From: an uncultured bacterium | GTDB taxonomy: Bacteria; Hydrogenedentota; Hydrogenedentia; Hydrogenedentales; CAILVY01 | Direction: 5' to 3' | Assembly: GCA_937951485.1 (NCBI GenBank) | Contig: CALEDJ010000029.1 | Coordinates: forward strand, 1 to 64,000 | DNA: 64,000 bases | Shown: positions 26,597 to 35,107 of the stretch, piece by piece | Layout: each line of letters starts with the position of its first letter | How positions within the stretch are numbered: position 1 is the stretch's first letter | Notes under the pieces: model-generated | Databases searched by the model: none | What the model was told of the DNA's origin: nothing | The model's input: the letters and a program-made list of their open reading frames with translations, nothing else | Made by a program: the position numbers and the translations under genes

Positions 26597-28029
26597 GCTC
26601 CCGTCCCCAGTGTTTCCAACAGCGGCGCACCAATCCGGTTGATATTGCCCGCACCGAGAATCAATACCAAGTCACCGTCCCTTAGTTCAGGCGCCAGATG
26701 GCGTGGCACTGTTTCCATGTCGCGCACCAGTTCGATAGTATTGCAACCCTGCGCGCGCGCTGCGTCCACGATCAGTCCCGCATCCACGCCGGGCATCGGC
26801 TCCTCCCGCGAAGCATAGATGTCCGTAACAATCGCCCGGTCCACGCCTGCCAATACACGGGCGAAGTCTTCGCACAGAAACTTGGTGCGACTGTAGAGGT
26901 GCGGCTGGAATACACAGATAGTCCGCGCCGGTTCCAGCCACCTGACCGCTTCCAGCGTGCTCGCGATTTCCGTGGGATGATGCGCATAGTCCTCCACCAC
27001 CAACACCCCGCGCCGCTCGCCGCAGACCTGAAGCCGCCGACGCACGCCGTCAAAAAGACGCAACCCCTCCGCTATAAGCCCGAAGCGCATGCCAAGGCAC
27101 AGACCCACGGCGCAGGCGGCCAACGCATTCCGCACGTTGTGCGTACCGATCGCGTTGAACTCCAATGTGCCCAACGGCCCGAAAACCGGCAGGCGTTCGT
27201 CCTGCGCCGTCACATCCACCAGCGTGCGCAGGCGCGGCAGTTGCCGCGCCTTGGGTTGCGCGCTATCCGGCGCAACGAGCCGGATATTTGTCCCGCGCAA
27301 TGACACGTCCGCGCCCAGCCCGTAGGTGATGCAGACGCTCTCAATATCCTTGAGAATCACGCACGTGTTCGGGTCATCGCCGCAAACGATCGAATAGCCG
27401 TAAAAAGGCACGTCGTTACAGAAATCCGTGAAGGCGCGTTGGATGCGGTCAATGGTGCCGTAGTATTCCAGATGCTCCGCGTCAATGCTCGTCACCACCG
27501 CAATCGTCGGGTGCAGGCGCAAGAACGACCCGTCGTGCTCGTCCGCCTCCGCCACCAGATAGTCGCCCGTGCCCCAGCGCGCGTTGGTGCCGCTCCGGTG
27601 CAGAATACCGCCCACGATGCTGGTCGCCCCGATGTTCGCGCGGTCCAGGAATGCGCTGATCATGGACGTCGTGGTCGTTTTACCGTGCGTCCCCCCCACC
27701 GCCACGGCATTCGGCTTAAGACGAATCAGGTCCGCCAGCAGATCGCTGCGATGGATCACCGGGATGCGGCGTTCCCGCGCCGCGAGCACTTCGGTGTTGT
27801 CCGGCCCCACCGCCGCCGAAACCACCACGATTCCCGCGTCTCCGATGTGTTCCGGTGCATGACCTTCAAAGAATCGCAGACCGTATTGCCGCAGTCGGTC
27901 GGTGATTTCCGATGCCTTCAGGTCGGAACCCGACACCTCATACCCCAGATTCAACAGAATTTCGGCCAGACCGCTCATGCCTATCCCGCCCACGCCGACA
28001 AAATGCACTTTGCGTTTCAGGCCGTTCAT
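26593..28029 (-). CDS. murC: UDP-N-acetylmuramate--L-alanine ligase
   Basis: A 478-residue cytosolic Mur ligase that adds L-alanine to UDP-MurNAc with ATP, the first amino acid of the peptidoglycan stem. The N-terminal Rossmann loop is HFVGVGGIGMSGLAE. The ATP loop is GGTHGKTTTTSM. The central domain has VVTSIDAEHLEYYG, and DYAHHPTEI marks the C-terminal domain. The start is placed at ATG 28029, with GAGGT 8 nt upstream, rather than the GTG nine bases earlier. It is first in the murC-ftsQ-ftsZ-pilT operon and overlaps ftsQ by 4 nt. Confidence 0.95.
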   Translation of the reverse strand: MNGLKRKVHFVGVGGIGMSGLAEILLNLGYEVSGSDLKASEITDRLRQYGLRFFEGHAPEHIGDAGIVVVSAAVGPDNTEVLAARERRIPVIHRSDLLADLIRLKPNAVAVGGTHGKTTTTSMISAFLDRANIGATSIVGGILHRSGTNARWGTGDYLVAEADEHDGSFLRLHPTIAVVTSIDAEHLEYYGTIDRIQRAFTDFCNDVPFYGYSIVCGDDPNTCVILKDIESVCITYGLGADVSLRGTNIRLVAPDSAQPKARQLPRLRTLVDVTAQDERLPVFGPLGTLEFNAIGTHNVRNALAACAVGLCLGMRFGLIAEGLRLFDGVRRRLQVCGERRGVLVVEDYAHHPTEIASTLEAVRWLEPARTICVFQPHLYSRTKFLCEDFARVLAGVDRAIVTDIYASREEPMPGVDAGLIVDAARAQGCNTIELVRDMETVPRHLAPELRDGDLVLILGAGNINRIGAPLLETLGTGA

Positions 28030-28046
28030 CCGCCCCACCTCTTAAA

Positions 28047-28098
28047 CCCAATATCTTGTGGTATTGGGGATTCTAGCACAAAAACGCCACAAGGTAAA
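28047..28098 (-). promoter_or_regulatory. Candidate promoter with adjacent palindrome for the murC operon
   Basis: On the minus strand TTTACC (28093-28098), a 17-nt spacer and TAGAAT (28070-28075) precede murC. Directly downstream is a 7-bp inverted repeat, CCCAATA...TATTGGG (28047-28068), in a position where a repressor or leader hairpin could act. Confidence 0.4.
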
Positions 28099-28228
28099 GG
28101 GGGATCGAATGCCGAATGCGGAATACGGAATGCGTCGTGTGAAATGCAAAGTATCGGACGTCAAATCCAGGTTGACACAGGGGTGTGTGGGTGTGTTATC
28201 AACGTCTGAAATCGTGGAGAAACCCATC

Positions 28229-29644
28229 ATGATGCGGGCATTGTTGTGTTTTGTTGTCATGTCATTGGTCACTTCGGCGGCAGCGGAAACCGGGATGAAG
28301 CGCCTCGCGGTGGCGCATGGTCCGGAAGGGAAACCGTATCTCACTTATGGGGATGAGCCGCTGTTCGCTTTCGGGCCGGGCGACGAGATGCGCATTATCG
28401 GCGGCGCGGCGGATTTGGACCGTTGGGGAGCGTGGCAACAGGCGCACGGCATGAATCTTGTCCGGGCGTATCCCATGTCAGTGCCGTTGGAAGCCTACGG
28501 CACGCCCGGCCTGCACCCGTTCAAGAAAGCGCCGGACAGCGAGTTGTGGGATGTGGATCAGTTTAATGCGGATTACTTCGACATGATTGGCAAGAATGCG
28601 GCGCGACTGGAAACCTATGGCATCATTCTGCACCTGCAATTGTGGCAGATCGTTTTCTTCAAAGGCGGGGCCAAGCGCTGGGACATCAATTACATCAACC
28701 CCGGCAACAACGTGAATGCCTGGACCCGGGCCCTGAGGCGCGGGCGCGACTACATTGACGCTCCGGCGGACAGTCCCGCCCGGGCGCATCAGCGCGAGTG
28801 GGTGCTGCGCATCCTGAATGCCGTCAAGGGACACGGCAATGTCTGGATTGATGTCATCAATGAACTGGGCAATGAAATGGGCACGCTCGCGTGGGCCGTC
28901 GAGGTGGTTCGATGGATTCGCGAATGGGAGCGGGAGAACGATTGGCGATTTCTGGTGGGTGTTGATTCCGAGCACCACTACCGGCCCGGTGTGTTCACGC
29001 CCTGTCAAGAGCATTTTGATCTCATCATTCTCAACGAACTGGTGAGTCCGGATCATGCGCGCCGGGCTTTCGAGGATTTTCAGAAACCCATTATCAGCGT
29101 GCGTTCCAGCGACGGTCGCAATCAACTGGATGATTATATGTTCGTCAACGAACATCAGACCGGTCCGGAGCACCAGGCGCGCTACCGCACCCTCTGCTAC
29201 CGCAGCCTCTTCTGCAATCTGCAATCTGTCGGCGCGTATTGGAAAATGGAAATTCCGGTTGCCGACTACGCCGATATGCAGGAGTGGCCGCGTTATGCAA
29301 AGGCCCTGCGCAAGTTCTGGCACATGATTGCGCCCGAATGGCCACGCCTGATCGTGGATGACGCCATCATCCTTTCAGAGACCGTTACGCCGAAGGCATA
29401 CGGGCTGCGTTCGGAGACGTTGCGACTTGTCTATCTGGAGTGCGGGCCGCACACGTGGAACAACGCCTATCCGGCATCGGAACTGGTGCTGGCCGCGCCG
29501 GGGAAGATCGCTTCCGTAACCGCGTTCCACCCTCGAAATGGTGAAGAGGATCCTGCGCAATATGTCGTGGACGGCGACAAAGCGCGGATTTCCCTGCCGG
29601 AGTTTGTTGACGATGTGGTCGTGATGATCCGGTCGGAAATCTGA
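28229..29644 (+). CDS. Secreted glycoside-hydrolase-like TIM-barrel protein
   Basis: A 471-residue exported protein with a signal peptide (about 1-20, ending TSAAAE). The start is one of two adjacent ATGs, with GGAG 10 nt upstream of the first. The fold looks like a clan-A glycoside hydrolase (GH5-like). It has GMNLVRAYPM early, GIILHLQLWQ, the barrel-strand end VWIDVINELGNEMG with a candidate acid/base Glu, and WRFLVGVDSEHHY. The second catalytic Glu is not certain, so the activity and substrate are unassigned. It is monocistronic and divergent from murC. Confidence 0.6.
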   Translation: MMRALLCFVVMSLVTSAAAETGMKRLAVAHGPEGKPYLTYGDEPLFAFGPGDEMRIIGGAADLDRWGAWQQAHGMNLVRAYPMSVPLEAYGTPGLHPFKKAPDSELWDVDQFNADYFDMIGKNAARLETYGIILHLQLWQIVFFKGGAKRWDINYINPGNNVNAWTRALRRGRDYIDAPADSPARAHQREWVLRILNAVKGHGNVWIDVINELGNEMGTLAWAVEVVRWIREWERENDWRFLVGVDSEHHYRPGVFTPCQEHFDLIILNELVSPDHARRAFEDFQKPIISVRSSDGRNQLDDYMFVNEHQTGPEHQARYRTLCYRSLFCNLQSVGAYWKMEIPVADYADMQEWPRYAKALRKFWHMIAPEWPRLIVDDAIILSETVTPKAYGLRSETLRLVYLECGPHTWNNAYPASELVLAAPGKIASVTAFHPRNGEEDPAQYVVDGDKARISLPEFVDDVVVMIRSEI

Positions 29645-29659
29645 AAAAGCAACAAGCCT

Positions 29660-30088
29660 TCAGCCTTTTTTCCGTCTTGATGCATAGGCCCCTGCAGCGG
29701 TGATGACCACAATGGCGGCGGTGGCCGTGACGGCGATGGCGGTCTTGACCGCGCGCTCCACCTGTTTGCTTTTCCACTTGCCGGTCTTGCAGCCGACAGC
29801 GAAATGTTCACAATTGCGGAAGAGGACATTGTATTTGCGCTCACCCAGAAAAGACTTGGCGGTCTTGATGACCTCTTTCACGGGACGCGCTTTTCCGGGG
29901 GCGTACTTGACCACGGCGTGCTTCTTCCCTTTGCAGAATTCCTCCAGGGGCGATCGGCAGACATGCGCATCTTTGATATTGAACAATTCTCCGGAGTAAT
30001 GGATGACCGTGCCGTCGCCCATGTCAATCCCATGATGCGTGTATAGTCCGCCCATCCGTTTTACTGTTATATGGTCGCCTTTGGCCAT
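29660..30088 (-). CDS. LRAT-domain protein (NlpC/P60-like thiol acyltransferase/hydrolase fold)
   Basis: A 142-residue protein with the circularly permuted NlpC/P60 fold of the LRAT family. The H-box is LYTHHGIDMGDGTVIHYSG (His19, and His30 as likely third residue). The nucleophile motif is RNCEHFAVGC with Cys93. A basic stretch leads to a C-terminal membrane segment (about 113-136) and a lysine/arginine tail. Domain, NCEHF motif and tail anchor resemble vertebrate PLAAT/HRASLS phospholipase-acyltransferases. A lipid substrate at the membrane is therefore plausible but inferred. The start at 30088 is set by the fold; the SD is weak. A MITE-like insertion lies 14 nt upstream. Confidence 0.78.
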   Translation of the reverse strand: MAKGDHITVKRMGGLYTHHGIDMGDGTVIHYSGELFNIKDAHVCRSPLEEFCKGKKHAVVKYAPGKARPVKEVIKTAKSFLGERKYNVLFRNCEHFAVGCKTGKWKSKQVERAVKTAIAVTATAAIVVITAAGAYASRRKKG

Positions 30089-30102
30089 GCCCAATCTCTG
30101 TT

Positions 30103-30260
30103 GGTAACCGTTCACGGGGTCAAGAATTCGAAAACACCCGGAAAACCGCACTTTTTCGGCGCACAAGTCGTCGCATTTTGCCGCATTTTCGCGCCGTTCT
30201 CCCGCTGCAATTGCGAAAAACCCCATGTTTTTGGGGGGTTCAACCCCGTGAACGGTTACC
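30103..30260. mobile_element. 158-bp MITE-like element with perfect 18-bp terminal inverted repeats and 6-bp target duplication
   Basis: The left terminus GGTAACCGTTCACGGGGT (30103-30120) is exactly the reverse complement of the right terminus (30243-30260). The hexamer TCTGTT lies directly outside both ends (30097-30102 and 30261-30266), as a transposition footprint. The interior has no coding capacity, so the element must be moved by a transposase encoded elsewhere. It sits in the leader of the LRAT gene and cuts the end of a small frame upstream of it. Confidence 0.85.
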
Positions 30261-30416
30261 TCTGTTGTTGCATGTTTTCGCTTCGATTTCGTTGTTCCAC
30301 GCCATCTTCCGATTCGCGAATTGATGCGCCATCATTTTTGCTTGTATCAATCCCCCGGCGGTCTCATACCGGCGGCGCACGAGTTGCCGGTGCTCCTCCG
30401 GCATTGGACTTTTCAT
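30240..30416 (-). CDS. Small hypothetical protein, 3' end altered by the MITE-like insertion
   Basis: A 58-codon frame starting MKSPMPEEHRQLVRRRY, 13 nt after the engB stop, with AAGG upstream. It is rich in Arg, Lys, Glu and Gln and has no recognisable domain. Its last codons lie within the right inverted repeat of the inserted element. If the element and one copy of TCTGTT are removed, the frame would run through the LRAT start region and stop about 17 codons later. So the original gene probably overlapped the LRAT gene. It may not be a real gene. Confidence 0.35.
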   Translation of the reverse strand: MKSPMPEEHRQLVRRRYETAGGLIQAKMMAHQFANRKMAWNNEIEAKTCNNRGNRSRG

Positions 30417-30429
30417 GCCTTGACCTTCT

Positions 30430-31023
30430 TCACGCATCGTGCGCCATCTGCCGATCAATAATCTCCCAGAGAGGACGGACACCTTCGCCGGTTTCGGCGG
30501 AAAAGGGGATGATCTCCACGTCATGGTCCAAACTCAGGCCACGCCGGATTTTTTGAATCTGCGCGTCGCGTCGGCCCTTGCTGACCTTGTCTATTTTGGT
30601 CGCCACCAGCAGCGTCGGGGTTTGGGCGTCTTCGAGCAGGTCCAGCATGTGCGCATCGAGCGGCGAGGGATCATGGCGGGAATCAAGCAGCACGACGGCC
30701 AGCCGCAGGGTCTCGCGATCTTTGAGATACTCGACCATCACGCGGTTCCACTCGTTCTTGAGCGCCTTGGGCACCTTGGCGAAGCCGTAGCCGGGCAAAT
30801 CCACGAAATAGATTGTCCCATTGATGTCGAAGAAGTTGATGGTCTGTGTTTTTCCGGGTGTGGAACTGGTTTTGGCAAGCCCCTTCCGGTTCAGGAGCCG
30901 GTTGAGCAAACTCGACTTGCCGACATTCGATCGGCCCACGAAAGCGATTTCCGGGCGGCGGTCCCTGGGATAGTCCTCAGGCCGCAGCGCGCTTTTCAGA
31001 AATTGCGCCGAGGTCACTTTCAT
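30430..31023 (-). CDS. engB: Ribosome-biogenesis GTPase EngB/YsxC
   Basis: A 197-residue TRAFAC GTPase needed for assembly of the large ribosomal subunit. G1 is FVGRSNVGKSSLLN (about 29-41), G2 the conserved Thr in SSTPGKTQTINFF, G3 VDLPGYGFA, G4 TKIDKVSK and G5 SAETGEGV. Length is typical (about 195-210). It lies 30 nt downstream of lon, an order also found in Bacillus (lonA-ysxC), so co-transcription is likely. Confidence 0.95.
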   Translation of the reverse strand: MKVTSAQFLKSALRPEDYPRDRRPEIAFVGRSNVGKSSLLNRLLNRKGLAKTSSTPGKTQTINFFDINGTIYFVDLPGYGFAKVPKALKNEWNRVMVEYLKDRETLRLAVVLLDSRHDPSPLDAHMLDLLEDAQTPTLLVATKIDKVSKGRRDAQIQKIRRGLSLDHDVEIIPFSAETGEGVRPLWEIIDRQMAHDA

Positions 31024-31053
31024 GGCAATCGTCTTCCCCTGTGATCTGAATTT

Positions 31054-33405
31054 TCACTGTGCGGCCTCGTCTTCGAAGGTCAGGCGCATGACCTCCGCCA
31101 CGTTTCCCACCAGGCTGAATTGGATTTCTTCGCGTATTTCCCTGGGGATATCGGGCAGGTCTTTCTCATTTTCTTTCGGCAAGATGACATGGCGGATGCC
31201 GGCGCGATGCGCCGCCAGCACTTTTTCCTTGATGCCGCCGACGGGAAGAACGCGTCCGCGCAGGGTGATTTCGCCGGTCATGGACAGGGCGGCTTTGGGT
31301 CTTTTCCCTGAGAGCGCCGAAAACATGGAAATCACAAGGGCGACGCCGGCTGAGGGGCCGTCTTTGGGGATGGCGCCTTCGGGGATATGCACATGGACAT
31401 CCGTGTTCTTATGGAAATCCGCGGGTAATTTCAGGGCGGCGGCGTTCGCTCGAAGATAGGTCAACCCCGCCTCGCCCGACTCCTTCATCACATCGCCCAA
31501 TTGGCCGGTAAGCGTCAGTTTGCCCTTGCCTTTCATGGTGCTGGTCTCGATGGTCAGCACATCGCCGCCGGACTGGGTCCATGCCATGCCAATGGCGACG
31601 CCCACCTGCGGCTGAAGTTCTGCGCGAATGGCGCTGTAGGGCGGCGGTCCGAGCAGGTCGGGCAGCGTTTCCGTTTCGACCACCACTGTCCCTTCATGTT
31701 GCTTCGCCACGATTTTCCGCGCCACCTTCCGGCAGATGTTCGCGATTTGACGTTCGAGTTCCCGGACCCCCGCTTCGCGGGTGTAGCGTTGGATCAGCGT
31801 ATCCAGCCCTTGATCCGTGAAACGCAGCGCATCGTGCGCCAGTCCGCATTCGCGCATCTGGCGCGGAATCAGGAACAGGCGCGCAATGTGCTCTTTTTCA
31901 TTGAGCGTATATCCAGAGAGGCGCACCACCTCCATGCGGTCGTGCAGTGCGTAGGGAATGTCGAATTCGTTGTTCGCGGTGGCAATGAAGAAGACCTCGG
32001 ACAGGTCGAACTCGACTTCAAGATAGTGGTCGCTGAACATCTTGTTCTGTGCCGGGTCCAAGACTTCCAGGAGTGCGGACGACGGGTCGCCCCGGAAATC
32101 CACGCTCATTTTGTCCACTTCATCCAGCATGAAGACCGGATTGCGCACACCCACTTTTTTCATGTTCTGGATGATGCGTCCGGGCAGCGCGCCAATGTAC
32201 GTGCGGCGATGACCGCGGATTTCCGCTTCGTCTCGGACGCCGCCGAGCGAGACCCGGACAAATTTTCGGCCCATGGCCCTGGCAATGGACTGCCCTAAAG
32301 AGGTCTTCCCCACGCCGGGCGGCCCCACCAGGCACAGAATCGGTCCTTTGACGTCTCTGTTGAGTTTACGCACAGCCAGAAATTCCAGGATGCGTTCTTT
32401 CACCTTGTCAAGGCCGTAATGGTCTTCATCGAGCACTTTGCGGGCCCGTCCGATATTGATGGTGTCCTTGCTGCGCTTTTTCCAGGGCATGTCGCACAGC
32501 CATTCCAGATAGGTGCGGATAACAGCGCTCTCCGGGCTCATCGGCGGCATGCGTTCATAGCGGACATATTCCCGTTCGGCCTTTTCACGCACTTCCTTGG
32601 GCATGCCTGCATCGTTGATTAGCGTACGCATTTCGGCGAACTCGGAGCCGAATCCGTCATCGCGTGCTCCGAGTTCCTGTTGAATGGCCCGCAACTGCTC
32701 GTGCAGATAATGTTCACGCTGACTGCGTTCCATCTGCTCCCGCACGCGGTCGCGTACCGTGTGTTCGATGGTCATCAGATCATTCTCGCGCATGAGGAAT
32801 CCGGCGATTTTTTCCAGCCGTTCACCCGCATCCAGGGTGGCGAGCAGTTCCTGGCGCTCTTCCAGACGCAGGGGCAGGTAGGCGCAGATGGCGTCCGCCA
32901 GGGTCTCTGGATCGGTCAAATCCCGAATGGACGATAGAATTTCCGGAGCGACGCGCTGGCTCAGTCGAACATATTCTTCAAACTGCGCCATCGCCGCCCG
33001 CATCAATCCCTTGACTTCCCGGTCTTGCCGGAGCCTGGGTTCGATGTGCTGCACCATCACCTCCGCAAATTCGTTGCTGAAATCGAAACGCACGGCCCGA
33101 CCCCGGCCCAGTCCTTCCACCACGACCTTCATCGTGCCGTCGGGCATGCGCAGCGTCTGCAAAATACGCGCGCCAATGCCAATACGGTGCATGTCAGCGG
33201 ACTTCGGGTCTTCTTTGGAGGCATCTTTCTGTGCGCAAAGGAAAAGGGGTATATCGGCGGCCAGACATTCCTCCACCGCCGCCAGCGACATGGGCCGCCC
33301 TACCAGCAACGGCACCACCATTCTCGGAAAAATCACCGCGTCCTTTAAGGGAAGCAACGGCAATCGCATGGTCATCGGGGCGGTAGCGTTTGCTTTGCGC
33401 GCCAT
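31054..33405 (-). CDS. lon: ATP-dependent protease Lon
   Basis: A 783-residue LonA protease that degrades misfolded and regulatory proteins in the cytosol. The start is placed at MARKANATAP (33405) with GGAG upstream; the frame is open a further 21 codons. An N-terminal substrate domain (RLPLLPLKDAVIFP onward) is followed by a coiled region, then AAA+ motifs LVGPPGVGKTSLGQS (Walker A) and PVFMLDEVDKM (Walker B). The C-terminal peptidase has the Ser-Lys dyad in KDGPSAGVA and GGIKEKVLAAHRAG. It lies between clpX and engB, a conserved arrangement. Confidence 0.96.
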   Translation of the reverse strand: MARKANATAPMTMRLPLLPLKDAVIFPRMVVPLLVGRPMSLAAVEECLAADIPLFLCAQKDASKEDPKSADMHRIGIGARILQTLRMPDGTMKVVVEGLGRGRAVRFDFSNEFAEVMVQHIEPRLRQDREVKGLMRAAMAQFEEYVRLSQRVAPEILSSIRDLTDPETLADAICAYLPLRLEERQELLATLDAGERLEKIAGFLMRENDLMTIEHTVRDRVREQMERSQREHYLHEQLRAIQQELGARDDGFGSEFAEMRTLINDAGMPKEVREKAEREYVRYERMPPMSPESAVIRTYLEWLCDMPWKKRSKDTINIGRARKVLDEDHYGLDKVKERILEFLAVRKLNRDVKGPILCLVGPPGVGKTSLGQSIARAMGRKFVRVSLGGVRDEAEIRGHRRTYIGALPGRIIQNMKKVGVRNPVFMLDEVDKMSVDFRGDPSSALLEVLDPAQNKMFSDHYLEVEFDLSEVFFIATANNEFDIPYALHDRMEVVRLSGYTLNEKEHIARLFLIPRQMRECGLAHDALRFTDQGLDTLIQRYTREAGVRELERQIANICRKVARKIVAKQHEGTVVVETETLPDLLGPPPYSAIRAELQPQVGVAIGMAWTQSGGDVLTIETSTMKGKGKLTLTGQLGDVMKESGEAGLTYLRANAAALKLPADFHKNTDVHVHIPEGAIPKDGPSAGVALVISMFSALSGKRPKAALSMTGEITLRGRVLPVGGIKEKVLAAHRAGIRHVILPKENEKDLPDIPREIREEIQFSLVGNVAEVMRLTFEDEAAQ

Positions 33406-33549
33406 TTCAACAAATCTCCGGGGATGGGGTGACGTCTTTATTCCAGGAACCAGGCCGCCCTGAAGCATGGGGCATGACGATGAGAGCAGTATAACGCACG
33501 GCGTGGATGTTCTGAAAATGCACAGCGGCGGCGGGGCACAAGGCCGGAA

Positions 33550-34833
33550 TCAGGCGGAGGCGGATTTTTTGCCGCTGCTGCGCTCGCGCCCGCCGGCGGT
33601 TTCGTGCTCGTACACCAGGAGCGGCTCTTCCAGTTTCCTGATGACGCCCGGGGTAATGACACATTCGCGCACATCGCGCCGCGATGGAATGTCGAACATC
33701 AGGTTCAGCATTACCTCTTCCATGATGCTGCGCAGGCCGCGCGCGCCGGTGTCCAATTCGATGGCACGGTCTGCGACGGCTTCCACCGCTTCCTCGGAGA
33801 AGCGCAGGGAAACCCCTTCGAGATGGAACAGTTTTTCATACTGGCGCGTGAGCGCGTTTTTCGGTTCCAGAAGAATGCGGATAAGGTCCTCCCGGGTCAA
33901 CTCGTGCAGCGTGGCGACAACCGGGAGCCGGCCGATGAATTCCGGGATAAGTCCAAACTTGATCAGGTCTTCCGGTCGCACCTGCCGCAAGAGGTCGCCG
34001 ATGCGCCGCACCTTCTTCGACTTGATGTCCGCGTTGAATCCGATCACATTGGCCCCGAGCCGCTTTTCAACGATGCGCTCCAGACTGTTGAAGGCGCCGC
34101 CGCAAATAAACAGGATATTGCGCGTATCCACCTGGATGCATTCCTGCTGGGGATGTTTGCGCCCGCCTTGCGGCGGGACATTGGCCACAGTGCCCTCCAG
34201 AATTTTGAGCAGGGCCTGCTGGACCCCTTCGCCGGACACATCGCGTGTAATCGAAGGGCTGTCGCTCTTGCGCGCGATCTTGTCCACCTCGTCAATATAG
34301 ACAATGCCCATTTCGGCGCGGGCGGCGTCAAAATCGGCATTCTGAAGCAGTTTCAGGATCACATTTTCGACATCGTCGCCGACATAGCCCGCCTCGGTCA
34401 GCGTCGTTGCATCCACCACGGCAAACGGCACATCCAGCATCCGCGCCAGGGTCTCGGCGAGCAGGGTCTTGCCGCAGCCCGAAGGACCGATCAGCAGCAC
34501 GTTGGCCTTCTGGATTTCCACGCCGTCAATTTCGCCCCCCGCCGCAATACGTTTGTAATGATTGTGCACCGCCACCGAAAGCACCCGCTTCGCATAATCC
34601 TGCCCCACGCAATACTGATCGAGATAATCCTTGATCTCTTTCGGGGCGGGCACCCGCATGGAGCGATTGCCGACCTTCCGGGCGCGGTCCTCCGCCACGA
34701 TTTCACTGCAGAGGTGCACACATTCGTCGCAGATGTTGACATCCGGCCCCGCAATCAGTTTGTTGACTTCATCGTGGCGCTTGCCACAAAAAGAACAGGT
34801 GGGCACATCATTACGCGAACGCTGCGGCGCCAT
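33550..34833 (-). CDS. clpX: ATP-dependent Clp protease ATP-binding subunit ClpX
   Basis: A 427-residue AAA+ unfoldase that feeds substrates to ClpP. The N-terminal zinc domain has Cys13, Cys16, Cys35 and Cys38 ([17 protein letters not shown] and ICDECVHLC). Walker A is [14 protein letters not shown], Walker [12 protein letters not shown] and the pore and sensor regions are conserved ([13 protein letters not shown]). The C-terminus is hydrophilic. It has its own strong promoter and is separated from clpP by a TauE-type gene, unlike the usual clpP-clpX pair. Confidence 0.96.
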   Translation of the reverse strand: MAPQRSRNDVPTCSFCGKRHDEVNKLIAGPDVNICDECVHLCSEIVAEDRARKVGNRSMRVPAPKEIKDYLDQYCVGQDYAKRVLSVAVHNHYKRIAAGGEIDGVEIQKANVLLIGPSGCGKTLLAETLARMLDVPFAVVDATTLTEAGYVGDDVENVILKLLQNADFDAARAEMGIVYIDEVDKIARKSDSPSITRDVSGEGVQQALLKILEGTVANVPPQGGRKHPQQECIQVDTRNILFICGGAFNSLERIVEKRLGANVIGFNADIKSKKVRRIGDLLRQVRPEDLIKFGLIPEFIGRLPVVATLHELTREDLIRILLEPKNALTRQYEKLFHLEGVSLRFSEEAVEAVADRAIELDTGARGLRSIMEEVMLNLMFDIPSRRDVRECVITPGVIRKLEEPLLVYEHETAGGRERSSGKKSASA

Positions 34834-34908
34834 AACTACCTCCCATCTGATGATTCCTTCGGAATCGAATATTTCATTCCGATCTGGTCGCGACTGCGGG
34901 TCGTATCA

Positions 34909-34937
34909 AATATATCACTTTTTTAAAAATTTGTCAA
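34909..34937 (-). promoter_or_regulatory. Strong sigma-70-type promoter for clpX
   Basis: On the minus strand TTGACA (34932-34937), a 17-nt A/T-rich spacer and TATATT (34909-34914). It lies about 75 nt upstream of the clpX ATG. Confidence 0.75.
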
Positions 34938-35013
34938 TAGTTAATTTATTGTTCATATCCTGCATGTATTATACATCACAAGCAGCGAAAGTTCACCTGG
35001 GGGCTGCATTTGC

Positions 35014-35056
35014 AGGCGTTCCACCGCACCGGTGGTGAGGCGTTCCACCGCACCGG
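35014..35056. repeat. Direct 19-bp repeat between clpX and the TauE gene
   Basis: AGGCGTTCCACCGCACCGG occurs at 35014-35032 and 35038-35056. Between them the sequence can fold (CCACCG...CGGTGG). Nothing else is recognisable in 34938-35107. Confidence 0.6.
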
Positions 35057-35107
35057 CGTTGAACAGAAGGGTGTTGTTTCTTCGCATCATGTGGGTCTTT
35101 AGGGCTG

